Shown here one piece after another: positions 43,790 to 55,000 of a stretch of DNA of 64,000 bases. Where the stretch lies: NCBI GenBank assembly GCA_963575745.1, contig CAUYUJ010002703.1, forward strand, positions 469,267 through 533,266, in the 5' to 3' direction. Position numbers and translations under genes: made by a program. The notes below the pieces were generated by a model. It saw only the letters and a list, made by a program, of their open reading frames with translations, was not told the origin of the DNA and made no database searches. This DNA is from Prorocentrum cordatum (taxonomy: Eukaryota > Sar > Dinophyceae > Prorocentrales > Prorocentraceae). Within the stretch, counting starts at the first letter, position 1, and each line of letters starts with the position of its first letter.

Positions 43790-44600
43790 AGGGCTCCGAG
43801 GCTCTTCGCTTCGATGCCAATGTTTTCAGACACCGTAGCTCCGTTCCGAACATCTTCCAAGAACCGCTCGCAACCTTTTGCAGCTGGCGGTCTGCAGACG
43901 TAGTCTGTCTCAGCATGCGAGCTCCCGCACGCTTCGCCGGCTTTTGCTGCGCGGACAATTTTCTCACACACGTCAGCGCCGTTTGTAGGCGTCAGAAAAA
44001 CATGTAGACATTCACGAAGGGCTCAGTCTGTATATCGTCACATCATTACATACGCAGTCGTCGAACACATCGGTGTACATTCAGCGCTTTGTCCTTCTAG
44101 CTGGGTCGCTTCGTGCTGAGGCTGAGGCTGATGCAGGCTGAGGCTGAGGCAGGCTGAGGCTGAGGCCGAGGCCGACGGCAGACTGAGGCTGAGGCTGAAG
44201 CAGGCTGAGGCTGAGGCAGAGGCAGGCTGAGGCTGAGGCTGAGGCTGAGGCAGGCTGATGCTGAGGCAGGCTGAGGCTGAGGCTGAGGCTGATGCAGGCT
44301 GAGGCCGAGGCAGGCTGAGGCTGAGGCCGAGGCCGAAGGCAGACTGATGCTGAGGCTGAAGCAGGCTGAGGCTGAGGCTGAGGCAGGCTGAGGCTGAGGC
44401 AGGCGGAGGCTGAGGCTGAGGCAGGCTGAGGCTGAGGCTGTGACTGCGACTGCCGTTGCCACTGCGACTGTCATCGCGAATGCGACTACGACTGCGAGAA
44501 CAGCAGAATTCTACAACTGGATTCTCATCTGAATCTTAAGGGGAATGCTTCCAGATATGCTCCTACACATCGCTGTTAGGTTGCTTTGCCGGGATAATTT
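43527..44600 (+). repeat. 3' terminal region of element B with expanded GCTGAG array
   Basis: 43,654-44,130 is nearly identical to 35,345-35,770. Then about 330 bp of GAGGCTGAGGCAGGCTGAGG-type repeats (44,115-44,445), a GACTGCGACTGCCGTTGCC segment and GGAATGCTTCCAGATATGCT to the end. Element A has only two or three hexamers at that place and lacks the GACTGCG segment. The core CTCAGCCTGC of the 17-nt motif is the reverse complement of the array word GCAGGCTGAG. Confidence 0.9.
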
Positions 44601-46745
44601 TCGTCACCGCGCTCTGGGGAGCCTTGGTGTCAAGAGCTTGTTACGTCACCGCTCGCTGATGGGAGCCACGGTATTCTGGAGCATCTCTTGGGCTTTGCGA
44701 AGTCTTCTGGGGGCCCTTTTGCAGCCCTTTCGGGGCCATGTTGGAACGTCTTGGGGCCCTTTTGGGCCGCCTTGGGGCGTCTTGGAAGCCTTCGGCCGTC
44801 TTGGGGCTCTCTTGGAGGCCTCTTGGGGCCCTCGTGGGAGCCTCTTTGGGCCCTCTTGGGGCCGTCTTGGGGCCCTCTTGGGCCGTCCTGGGGCCCTCTT
44901 GGGCCGTTTGGGCCTCTCTGGGGACGCCTTGGGGCCTTATTGAACTGTTTTCGGGCCCTTTGGGGGGCCTTTGGGGCCTCTTGGGCCGTTTTGGGGTCGA
45001 AAAGGCAAGAACCCCCAAAACCGGCAAAAATCATAGAAAACCATTGTTTTGTTGCCCCTGAGGGCCCTGTCGAGGGCCCTCTTGAAGGCCTCTAGGGCCG
45101 TCGTGAGGCTCTCTCGGACCGTCTCGAGGACATATGAGGCTCTCTTGGGGCCGTTTTGGTACCCTCTTGGGCAGTTTTGGGATCCGCTTGGGACGTCTTG
45201 GGGCCCTGAGCCGCTCCATTCTAAAAATGCAAGGGAACGGGCCATGGGAGCCGCCCAGGGGCCGCTTCACTCCAAAAATTACGAAGGAAGCGGCCCCCCG
45301 GCGGCCATTACAACCACCACCTGCTCCCGTGAAGGCTTCGCCCCAACTCCACGCACATTGCTCGTACCTCGCTCTTTCCGTCACCGGGGCCGGCACGGGA
45401 ACGGCAAGAGCGCTGCAGGAACTTGCCCGAGACGGCGCATGACACCTTTCGATCTTGTGAGCCGTGGCGTAAAGAGCTTGTTGCGTCACCGCTCTCTGTT
45501 GGGAGCCCTGGTGTTCACAGAATTGTGCGTTGCAGCTCGCTCTTGGGTGCCTTGCTGTTAAGAGCATTTTACGTCACCGCGCTCTGGGGAGCCTTGGTGT
45601 TCAGAGCTTGTCACGTCACCGCTTGCTGTTGGGAGCCATGGTGCTCCTTGGCATCTCTGTAACTTCTTAGGGGTCGTTTGGGAGCCCTTTTGGGAGCCCT
45701 TTTGGAAGCCCTTTCGGCCCTCTTGGGCCGTCTGGGGGCCAGCCCAGTCCCCACACCCAAGCAGCCCAGTCCCCATACCGCCTCTTCGGGTCCTCTTGGG
45801 ACCCTCTTGGGGCCCTCTTGGGGCTCTCCTGGGGCCATCTTGGGGCCCTCTTGGGACGGTCTTGGGGCCCTCTTGGGCCGTCTTGAAGCACTTTCGGGCC
45901 CTTTTGGGGACCTCTGGGGCCGTCTTGGGACGATCTTTGGGGCCTTTGGACCGTCTGGGGCCCGTCTGGGGACCCTCTTGGACCGTCTTCGGTTCCTTTG
46001 GTGCGCTTCTGGGGCCGCCTTGGGATGATCTTTGGATTGGAACCTCTTGGGCCGTCTGGGGCCCTTCTGGACACGAAAAGGGGGGAGAACCCGAAAAACC
46101 TTCAAACACCAATGGAACATCAATGTTTTGGGCCTCCTCAGGCCCTCTCGGGGGTCCTCTTGAAGGCCTCTGGAGCCGTCGTGAAGCTCTCTTGAACCGT
46201 CTGGAGGCCATCTGAAGCTTTCTTGGGGCCGTCTTGGGGCCCTCTGGGGCCGTTTTGGAGCACTCTTGGGCCGTCTTGGGGCCTTGGCCGCTTCAATCGA
46301 ACACATACTTGGAAACAAGCCATCAGAGCCGCCCGGGAGCCGCTTCACTCGACACAACTACGAAGGAAGCGGCCCCCCGGCGGCCATTACAACCACCACC
46401 TCCTCCCGTGAAGGCTTCGCCCCAACTCAACGTACATCGCTCGTACCTCGCTCTTTCCGTCACCGGGGACGGCACGGGAACGGCAAGAGCGCTGCAGGAA
46501 CTTGCCCCAGATGGCGCATGGCACCTTTCGCTCTCTGGAGCCTTGGCGTCAAGAGCTTGCTGCGTCACCGATCTCTGTTGGGAGCCCTGCTGTTCACAGA
46601 CTCTTACATTGCCCCTCGTTCTTGGGTGCCCTGCTCTGAAGAGTTTTTTACGTCACCGCGCTCTGGGGAGCCCTGGTGTTCAGAGCTTGTTACGTCACCG
46701 CTCGCTGTTGGGAGCCATGGTGTCACTTTGCGTCTCTGAGACTTT
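44601..46745 (+). repeat. composite repeat blocks 4-6
   Basis: Three successive copies of the order 44-bp units, dodecamer array, GCCGCTTCACTC...CGGCGGCCATTACAACCACC tail: 44,605-45,310, 45,350-46,390 and the start of another at 46,430-46,745. Blocks 5 and 6 also share a lead-in (AGGCTTCGCCCCAACTC, CTCGCTCTTTCCGTCACCGG). Confidence 0.85.
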
Positions 46746-46859
46746 TTGGGAGTCTCTTGGGGACCCTAATGAACGTCATCACTCGTACCTCGCTCTTTCC
46801 GTTACTTGCTCAGCACTGGGACGGAAATCACATTTACTTTCAGAGCGCAATAGATCGCT

Positions 46860-47480
46860 GTCCTGCCCGTTTCTGCTCGTCTTCTTTCCCCTCTTCCCAT
46901 CCTCCTTCCCTTCCTCCTCCTCCTCCTCCTCCTCCTCCTCCTTCCTCCTCCTCCTCCTCCTCCTCGTTCTTCTCCTCCTCCTCCTCCTCCTCCTCCTCCT
47001 CCTCCTCCTCTTGCTTCTCCTCCTCGTCCTGGTCCTCCTCCTCCTGCCTCCTCCTACTCTCCTCCCCTCTCCTCCTCTCTCCTCCTCCTCCTCCTTCCTC
47101 CTCCTTCCCCTACTCCCCCTCCTCCTCCTCCTCCTCCCTCCCTCCTCCTCCTCCTCTCCTTCCCCTCCTCCTCCTCCTCCTCCTCCTCCTCCTCCCCTCC
47201 TCCTACTCCTCCTCCCTCCTCCCTCCTCCTTCTCCTCCTCCTCCTCCTCCTCCTCCTCCTCCTCTTCCTCCTCGCGCCTCCTCCTCCTCCTCCTCCTCGC
47301 TCCTCCTCCTCTTCCTTCTTCTGCTCCTCCTCCTGCTGCTCCTCCTCCTCCTCCTCCTCCTGCTCCACCTCTTACTACTCCTCCTACTGCTCGTCGTCTT
47401 CTTCTTTTTCTTCCTCCCCCTCCTCCTCCTCCTCATCCTCCTGCTCATCCCCCTCCTCCTCGTCCTGCTCCTCTTGGCAT
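46860..47480. repeat. TCC microsatellite
   Basis: About 600 bp of TCC/CTC triplets with CTG and TTC interruptions. The 551-aa plus frame is repeat translation. Confidence 0.95.
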
Positions 47481-47598
47481 ATCATCGCTGATCCTCGTTC
47501 CTCACCCTATTCCTCCTCCTCGTCCTCCTCAACCTCATCATCTTCCTCCTCCTCCTCCTCATCATCATCATCAACAGCATCATCACCATCAGCACCAC

Positions 47599-47645
<47 letters not shown>

Positions 47646-47661
47646 ACATCATCATAATCAC

Positions 47662-47693
<32 letters not shown>

Positions 47694-48320
47694 GCATCAG
47701 CATCAGCGTCACCATCATCAGCATAATCAGCACCAGCATCAGCATCATCATGAGCAGCATCAACCTCATCATCACCATCCTCATCATCATCATCACCACC
47801 ACCATCATCATCATCACCATCATCATCATCAACAGCATCGTCAACATCATCATCATCATCGTCATCATCAGCAGCAGCATCGTCATTAGCATCAGCATCA
47901 TCATAATCACCATCATCATCATCATCATAACCATCATCATGATCAGCATCATCATCCTCATCATCATCCTACTCACCATCATCCGCATCGTCATCACCAG
48001 CATCATCATCATCAGCAGTATCAGCATCAGCATCATGTTCATCATCATAATCATCAGCATCATCATCATCATTATCATCATCATCATCACCATCATCATT
48101 ACCAGCTTCATCATCGGTATCAGCATTCTAATCAGCAGCATCATCCGCATTAGCTTCATCATCACCAGCATCAGCATCAGCATCAGCATCATCAGCACCA
48201 TCAGCATCGTCACCATAAGCATCATCATCATTATCATCATCAACATCATCAGCATCATCACCATCCTCACATGATCATCCTCATCCTCATCCTCATCCTC
48301 ATCCTCATCCTCCTCATCTC
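47481..48320. repeat. CAT microsatellite
   Basis: CAT triplets with CAG and CGT variants, ending in CTCATC hexamers at 48,280-48,320. Poly-His, poly-Met and poly-Ile frames are artefacts. Confidence 0.95.
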
Positions 48321-48712
48321 TGCTTGTTTGTTACTTGGGCTCGCCCTGTCTACCAGCCCAGTATGCCAGCAGATCGCCAGCCTGGCCTGCACGGTCAGAA
48401 CGGCTCAGGCTCGTCCTTCCTTTCAAAGAGCTGCGGCTGCAATCCACCTCCCCGTGCCCACCCCCGATACCATGCTCCTCCTATCTTAGCCCCTCCTCGC
48501 AAGAACTACGATCAGAAAGAGCGCCGGCAAGGCACTGCGACATGATCTGCAAGCCACGATCGGATGACCCTGCTTGCGAATAGAGCGTACGAGCAGTTGC
48601 AGTACCGCGGACTCTAAGGAGGATGAGACGGAGGAGCAGGGGGAGAGACTCGATGCGAGGAGGAATTGAGACTGGCGAGCGACGCCGAAGCCTCGACCGC
48701 ACCCACTCAGGC
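48321..48712 (-). other. probable 3' untranslated part of the retrogene
   Basis: Non-repetitive sequence between the microsatellite and the stop codon of the RRM-helicase gene. It has the extent expected of a retroposed 3' UTR, but no poly-A remnant is visible on the minus strand. Confidence 0.4.
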
Positions 48713-49885
48713 CTAACCAAGCGCACGGGACCGCGCCGCCGCGGAGGGCACCTCCACCATCTCCACTGGGACCTCGTGCCCGGCGCCCTCCAGCGCCGAC
48801 GCCAGCGGCCGCGCCAGTCTCGCGTCCGCCTGGGACGAGAAGAAGCTGTGCACGCGCGTGTCCTTGCGCGCCCTCTTGTGCAACCTCTCGAGATACTGCG
48901 ACAGGGTGCGGGGGAGCTCCATGTTCACGAGCATCGCGGCCTTGCCGAGGTCATTATCTCTCATGGCGACGTCTGCGGCTGCGACCAGGACGTACAGGTT
49001 GCCGGTCGCGAAGCCTTCGGCAGCGATCCTCAAGTCCTGGTCGCTGGCGCCCGCCTCCAGGGAGCCGTGGTCGGTGTCCTCGCAGCACTGCCGCACCACC
49101 TCGACCGCTGGCTTCACGCCGGCCGCGCCAGCAATCACAAGGATCTGCCGGTCGTGGTCCGGGCTGTAGCTCTGGATGAGCTCCTTCAGCCTACGGAGCT
49201 TCGCCTCCTCGGCCTCCACGACCTCCACATGGTGGTATTTCATGGACTTCCAGAAGGTCGTCACCTGCCTTTGTCTCTCCTCCTCCGCCGCGGCGAGCCG
49301 CGCCTGCTCGCGGGACGCCTCCTGGGAGACGACGTAGGAACAGCCCGTGAAGAGGCCAAGGTCCGAGTGTTCGTACAGCCGGAGCTCCACCCTGGAGGAT
49401 CCGATCTGCATGCCCTCCATAAACTCCATGGCCTTCTCGGCGCCCTCCATGTCCGCGTAGTGCACGAAGCCGAAGCCGCGCGACCGCTCGTCGCCGTCCA
49501 GCTCCACCTTGCAGTCCAGGACCGACCCGAAGAGGCCGCACACGTCCCGCAGGCCCGTGCTCTCGATGCTCGGGTCGAGGCATTCGACCACCAAGCGCTG
49601 ACCGCCCTCCATGGAATGCCGAATGACCTCGGCGACACTGGTTGTGAGGCAGCGGCAGGTCCTCCCCTTCAGCAGTGCGTAGTTGAGCACGTCCTGGGCC
49701 TCCTCGGCGGCCTTGGAGTCCACAAACCGGACTCTTGCGGAGGCGCTCTCCTTATCGTGTTCCAGGGAGGTCAGCTCGCCGTAATTCTGGAAGACCTGCC
49801 TCAGCTCGTACTCCGTGATCTCGCCCGAGAGGTCGCAGATATAGACGTCGCCACGCGATTCCTCCCCACTGGGGTCGCGCCTCAT
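48713..49885 (-). CDS. two-RRM protein fused to a degenerate DEAD-box helicase C-terminal domain
   Basis: An intact 390-aa intronless frame. RRM1 at about 13-82 has RNP2 VYICDL (14-19) and RNP1-like SARVRFVD (49-56). RRM2 at about 97-172 has LVVECL (98-103) and RGFGFVHY (136-143), closest to poly(A)-binding-protein style RRMs. After a Gln/Glu/Arg helix (185-210), residues about 213-380 follow the DEAD-box second RecA domain: VEAEEAKLRRLKEL, RQILVIAGAA (motif IV position), FATGNLYVLVAAADVAMRDND (where motif Va ATDVAARGLD would be), MLVNMELPRTLSQYLERLHKRARKD (where HRIGRTGR would be) and VHSFFS...LARPLASALEGAGHEVP. The Arg-finger motif is lost and no Walker domain is present, so it cannot act as a helicase. 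An RNA-binding regulator is inferred. A relict spliced leader 64 nt upstream shows it came from a processed mRNA. Confidence 0.85.
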   Translation of the reverse strand: MRRDPSGEESRGDVYICDLSGEITEYELRQVFQNYGELTSLEHDKESASARVRFVDSKAAEEAQDVLNYALLKGRTCRCLTTSVAEVIRHSMEGGQRLVVECLDPSIESTGLRDVCGLFGSVLDCKVELDGDERSRGFGFVHYADMEGAEKAMEFMEGMQIGSSRVELRLYEHSDLGLFTGCSYVVSQEASREQARLAAAEEERQRQVTTFWKSMKYHHVEVVEAEEAKLRRLKELIQSYSPDHDRQILVIAGAAGVKPAVEVVRQCCEDTDHGSLEAGASDQDLRIAAEGFATGNLYVLVAAADVAMRDNDLGKAAMLVNMELPRTLSQYLERLHKRARKDTRVHSFFSSQADARLARPLASALEGAGHEVPVEMVEVPSAAARSRALG

Positions 49886-49948
49886 CGCGGCGTCGCCTAC
49901 CCAGGGCGCGCGAGCCTGCGGGGACCTGAAGGGGCTCAGCCCATGAGC

Positions 49949-49970
49949 CTTGACCCAAAATGGCTACGGA
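49949..49970 (-). other. relict dinoflagellate spliced leader
   Basis: On the minus strand this reads T then CCGTAGCCATTTTGG, then GTCAAG: 21 of 22 positions match the dinoflagellate spliced leader (established consensus DCCGTAGCCATTTTGG + CTCAAG), the one mismatch being G for C at position 17. It is in the right orientation and lies 63 nt upstream of the start codon, with the CAT microsatellite resuming immediately beyond it. Such relics mark genes copied from trans-spliced mRNA back into the genome. Confidence 0.9.
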
Positions 49971-50273
49971 CCTCATCATCCTTATCATCCTCATCATCCA
50001 CATCATACGCATCATCATCAGCCTCTTTATCCTAATTATCCTCATCCTCACAATCCAACTCCTCCTCCTCATCGCCCTTATCATCATCCTCATCATCATC
50101 AGCAGCATCATCACCATCATCATCATCATCACCATCATCACCATCATCATCATCAGCAGCATCAACATCAGCATCAGCATCAGCAGCAGCATTACCAGCA
50201 TCAAAATCAGCATTATCGTCATCATCCTCATCATCATCAGCAGCATCCTCATCAGCATCCATCAAAATCATCA

Positions 50274-50312
<39 letters not shown>

Positions 50313-50313
50313 C

Positions 50314-50356
<43 letters not shown>

Positions 50357-50454
50357 GTCAGCAGCATCATCATCCTACTCGTCATCATCATCATGCACAT
50401 CATCGTCACCATAATCACCGTCACCATCATCATTATCATCATCGTCATCATCAG

Positions 50455-50491
<37 letters not shown>

Positions 50492-50557
50492 GTCAGCATC
50501 AGCATCATATCCAACATCATAATGAATGAGCAGCATCAGCATCACCATCATTATCAA

Positions 50558-50588
<31 letters not shown>

Positions 50589-51130
50589 GTCAGCCGCATC
50601 ATCATCCTACTCGTCAGCATCATCATGCACATCATCGTCACCATAATCACCGTCATAATCATCAGTACCATCATCGTCATCAGCATCATCATCATCATCA
50701 GCATCGTCAGCATCAGCATCATATCCAACATCATAATGAATGAGCAGCATCAGCATCACCATCATTATCAACATCATCATCATCGGCATCATCATCATCA
50801 TCATCGTCATCATCATGATCATCATGATCAACATCACCACCAACATCATCCGCATTACCAGCATCACCATAATCAGCAGCATCAGTATAACCACCGTCAT
50901 CAGCAACAACATCAGCTCCATCACAATCAACCACAACATCATCATCATCATCGACATCAACATCGCCATCGCCATCATCGTCATCATCACCATCCATCGT
51001 CAGCATCATCAGCGTCGTCATCATCATCAGCATCACCACCATCATCGTCATCATCATCATACTCATCACCAGCATCACCACAATCATAATCATAATCACC
51101 ATCGTCAGCAGCATCAGTAACATCACCATC
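49971..51130. repeat. CAT microsatellite with 214-bp internal duplication
   Basis: CAT triplets with CAG and CGT variants. The marker AATGAATGAGCAGCATCAGC occurs at 50,521 and again at 50,735, so a 214-bp block was duplicated. Confidence 0.95.
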
Positions 51131-53625
51131 ACCATCAACATCATCATCCTCGCTTATCCTCGCTGATCCTCGCTTCTCCTCCTCCTGCTCTATTCCTCCT
51201 CCTCCTTCTCGATCTCCTCCTCGTCCTCCTCCTCCTCCTCCTCCTCCGCCTCCTCCTCCTCCTCGTCGCTCCCCCTACTCCTGCTTCTTGCTCCTCGTTT
51301 GCTCCTAGCTTCTCGCTCATCGCTCCTCGCTCCTTGCTCCTTCCCCCCCTTCTCCTCCTCCTCCTCCTCCTCCTCCTCCTCCTCCTCTTCGATCCTCGCT
51401 CCTCGCACCTCGCTCCCCCTCCTTCTCCTCATCCTCCTTCTCCTTGTCCTCAACGCTGCTCTTCCTCATCTTCCTCCTCGCTCCTCAACCTCGCTCCGAC
51501 TCCTCCTCCTCCTCCTCCGCTTCCTCTTCCTCATCGTCATCAACATCAGCATCACCACCATCTTCAGCATAATCATCATCATCACCACCATCATCATCAT
51601 CAGCATCATAATCGTTACCATCAGCATCAGCATCAGCATCAGCATCATCATCATCATCAGCATCATCATCATCATCCTCATCATCATCACCATCATCATA
51701 TGCATCATCATCAACATCAGCATCATAATCATCATCATCCTCACTTCTCCTCCTCCTCCTCCTCCGCATTCTCCTCCGCTTCCCCCTCCTCCTGATCCTC
51801 CTACTCATCATCATCCTCGATCCTCGTTCCGACTCCTCGCTCGTCCTCACTCGTCATCGCTGAATATGCCTTATCATGCTGCTGCTACGCCTCCAGATCC
51901 TCGTCGCTCCTTTCCCTCGCTCGCTCCTCCTCGCTCGCTCCTCCTTCTTCTCCTCCTCCTCATCCTCGTCCTCCTCCTCCTCCTCCTCATCATCAGCATC
52001 ATCATCATCATCATCATCAGCAACATCATCACCACCATCATCCACCACCTCCACCTCCTCACCCTCCTCGCTCTTCCCTCTGGATCTTCCCTCTCGATCT
52101 TCAAGCCTCGTGCCTCGCTCCTCGCGCCTCGTTCCTCGCTCCTCCTCCTACCCCTCCTCCGTGTCCTCCTCCTCTTCCTCCTCCTCCTCCTCGCACGTCG
52201 CACCTCGCTCCTCGCTACTTCCCCTCCCCACCCATCGCTCATCGTTCATTCCCCCTCCTTCTCCTTCTCCTCGCTCATCGCTCCTCCTCCTCCTCCTCTT
52301 CATCCTCCTCATTCTCATCCTCCCACTCCTCGCAGCTCGCTCCACGCTCCTCCCTTCTCGCTCCTCGCTTCTCCTCCTGCTCCTCTTCCTCCTGCTCTTC
52401 CTCGTCCTCCTCCTCCTCCTTCTCCTCCTCCGCGCTCGCTCGCTCCTCCTCCTCCTCCTCCTCCTCCTCCTCCTCCTCCTCCTCGTCGTCCTCATCCCAC
52501 GTCTCGTTTGTCGTTCCTGCGATCCTCTTTGCTCGCGCATCGCTCCTCGCACCTCGCCCCTCGCGCCTCGCTCTTCGCTCTTCGCTCCTCGCTCCTCACT
52601 CTCCACACCATCCTCCTCCGGCCACGCCTCCTCTAGCTCCTCGATCCTCGCTCCTGGATCCGCGATCCTCGCTCCAGCCCCTCTTCTCCCCCTCCTCCTC
52701 CTTCTCCTCCTTCCCCATCATCGTCATCATCATCAGCATCATCATCATCATCATCATCATCAGCATCATCATCATCATCATCGTCATCATCATCATCATC
52801 ATCATCATCAACAGCATCATCAGCATCAGCATCAGCATCAGCATCATCACCATCACCATCACCATCACCATCATCATCATCATCATCATCATGAGCAGCA
52901 GCAGCAGTATCAGCAGCATCATCAAAAGCATCGTCATCAGCATCACCATCATCATCACCACCCGCATACGTCTCCTCATCATACTCATCTTCATCCTCAT
53001 CATCATAAGCCTTATCCTCATCGTCATCAACATTATCAGCATCATCATGACGATCATCTATACCATCATCATCAGCATCATCAGCATCATAATCATTGTC
53101 GTCATCACCATTCGCATCATCAACATCATCACCAGCAGCATCATCATCACCAGCATCGTCACAACCATCATCACCATCACCATCATCATAACCATCATCA
53201 CCATCACCATCACCCTTATCATCATCATCATCATCACCCGTATCAGCATCATCTTCATCATCCTCACCATCACCATCATCATAAGCATCATCACCCTCAT
53301 CGTCATCGTCAGCATCATCACGATCAACAACAGCATCATCACCATCCTTATCATCATCGCCGCATCATCATTATCATCATCAGCATCAGCATCATCATCA
53401 TCAACAACAGCAGCAACATCATCTTCACCAGCATCATCATCACCACCATGGTCATTATCAGCATCATCATCATCACCACCATCATTACCATCATCAGTAT
53501 CAACATCATCCTCGTCATCATCCTAGTCAGCATCTGCATTATCATCAGCAACATCATCCTCAACATCACAAGACAAAAACATCACCACCAGTATCATCAT
53601 CATCATAATTAACCACAGCATCATC

Positions 53626-53657
<32 letters not shown>

Positions 53658-54410
53658 CATCATTATCATCATCACCACCAACATCAGCATCATCATCAGC
53701 AACCTAATCATCATCATGTTCCTGATCCTACTGCTCATCCTCCTCGTTCTCCTCCTCCTCGTCCTCCTCGTCCTTGCTCATCGCTTCTCGCCCACCGCTC
53801 CTCCGCCACCGCTTCCTCTTCCTCCTCTTCCTTCTCCGCCTCCCGCTCCTCGCAGCTCGCTCCCCTATCTTCGCTCCTCGCTCCTCCTCCTCCTCCTCCT
53901 CCTCCTCCTTCTCCTCCTCCTCCTCCAATTCCTCCTCCTCCTCCCCCCCTCCTCCTCCTCTCCTCATCCTCCTCCTCCTCCTCATCATCATCATCACTAT
54001 CCCTCCTCCTCCTCCTTCTTCTCATCCTCATTCTCCTCCTCGCTCCGCCTCTTCCTCCTCCTCCTCCTCCTCCTCCTCCTCCTCTTCCTCCTCCTCAACA
54101 TCTTCTTCTGCTCCTCCTCCCCTCCCCATCTCCTGCTCCTGCTCCTGCTCCTGCTCCTCCTCCTCCTCCACATCTCATTATTCTTACTCTTCTTCTTTTG
54201 CATTTCCCTCCTCTTCCTTCTCCTCCTCCTCCTGATCATCATCCTCATCCTCCTTCCCTCCCCACCAACTCCCCCTCCTCCCCCTCCTCCCTCCTCCTCC
54301 TCCCTCCTCTTGCTCCTCCTCTTGCTCCTCCTCCTCCTCCTCCTCCTCCTCCTCCTCCTCCTCCTCCTTGTCATCCTCCTCCTCATCATCATCCTCCTCC
54401 TCGGTGTTCG
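51131..54410. repeat. mixed CTC/TCC and CAT microsatellite field
   Basis: Alternating domains: CTC (51,170-51,530), CAT (51,535-51,745), CTC with TCGCTCC words (51,750-52,715), CAT (52,720-53,720) and CTC (53,725-54,405). Frames of 445, 578 and 352 aa here are low-complexity artefacts. Confidence 0.95.
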
Positions 54411-55000
54411 TTGGGATATCGTGGAAGATCCCTTCGGGAGGCCGTTTCAACGCCTCCCAGGAGCCATTTTGAAGCCTCTAAGCTCTAGGACGCCTCTTTG
54501 GGGCCTCTTGGGGGCCGCTTGGGGCTTTTTAGGAGCGTCTGTGGGCCTCCTGGGGGCGTCTTGGGGCCGATGGCCCGTCCGGGCCTCCTCCTGGAGCCGT
54601 CTTGAGGGTCTCTTGGACAGACTTGGAAGCCTCTTGGGCCGTCTTGGGGCCGTCTTGGGACATCCTGGGGCCGTCTGTGGAGCCTCTTTGGCCGCCTGGG
54701 GGCGATCCTGGGGGCCTCTTGGGCCGTCTTGCAGCGCCGGGAAGCCGAAAAGGCGAGAACCCGAAAAACCTTAAAACCATGGGGACATCCATGATTCTTG
54801 CTTACTTGGGCCTTCTTGGGAGGCCTCTTGGGGCGTCTTGGAGGCCTCTTGGATCGTCTTGGAGGCCTCTTGGGCTGTCTTTGCGGCATCTTGGGCGAAG
54901 TTGGAGGCCTCTTGATCCCTCTGGAGCCGTCTTGGAGGCCATCGTGGACCGTCTTGGGCTATCTCTGGCCTCTCGGGAGGAACATGTTGCCATTTGATCT
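54411..55000 (+). repeat. dodecamer repeat, plus orientation
   Basis: GGGCC(C/G)TCTTGG and GGAGGCCTCTTGG units, with the GCCGAAAAGGCGAGAACCCG junction phrase also seen at 26,720 and 36,190. Confidence 0.85.

Larger units (their letters stand above)
41225..44600 (+). mobile_element. Helitron-like element B, non-Rep ORF with element A 3' end
   Basis: A 3.4-kb unique block inserted in satellite. It shares about 490 bp of 3' end with element A and the same 17-nt motif family, but encodes an unrelated ORF and no Rep or helicase. The simplest reading is a non-autonomous relative mobilised by element A-type proteins. The 5' boundary is inferred from the end of the 73-bp array. The 3' end TTTGCCGGGATAATT abuts satellite sequence (TTCGTCACCGCG). 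Confidence 0.7.

Noticed and set aside
51299-54774. Frames of 445, 578 and 352 aa (and similar at 46,234-47,889, 39,482-40,771)
   Set aside because: They are single-residue-run translations of CAT, TCC and GAG microsatellites, open on several frames at once.
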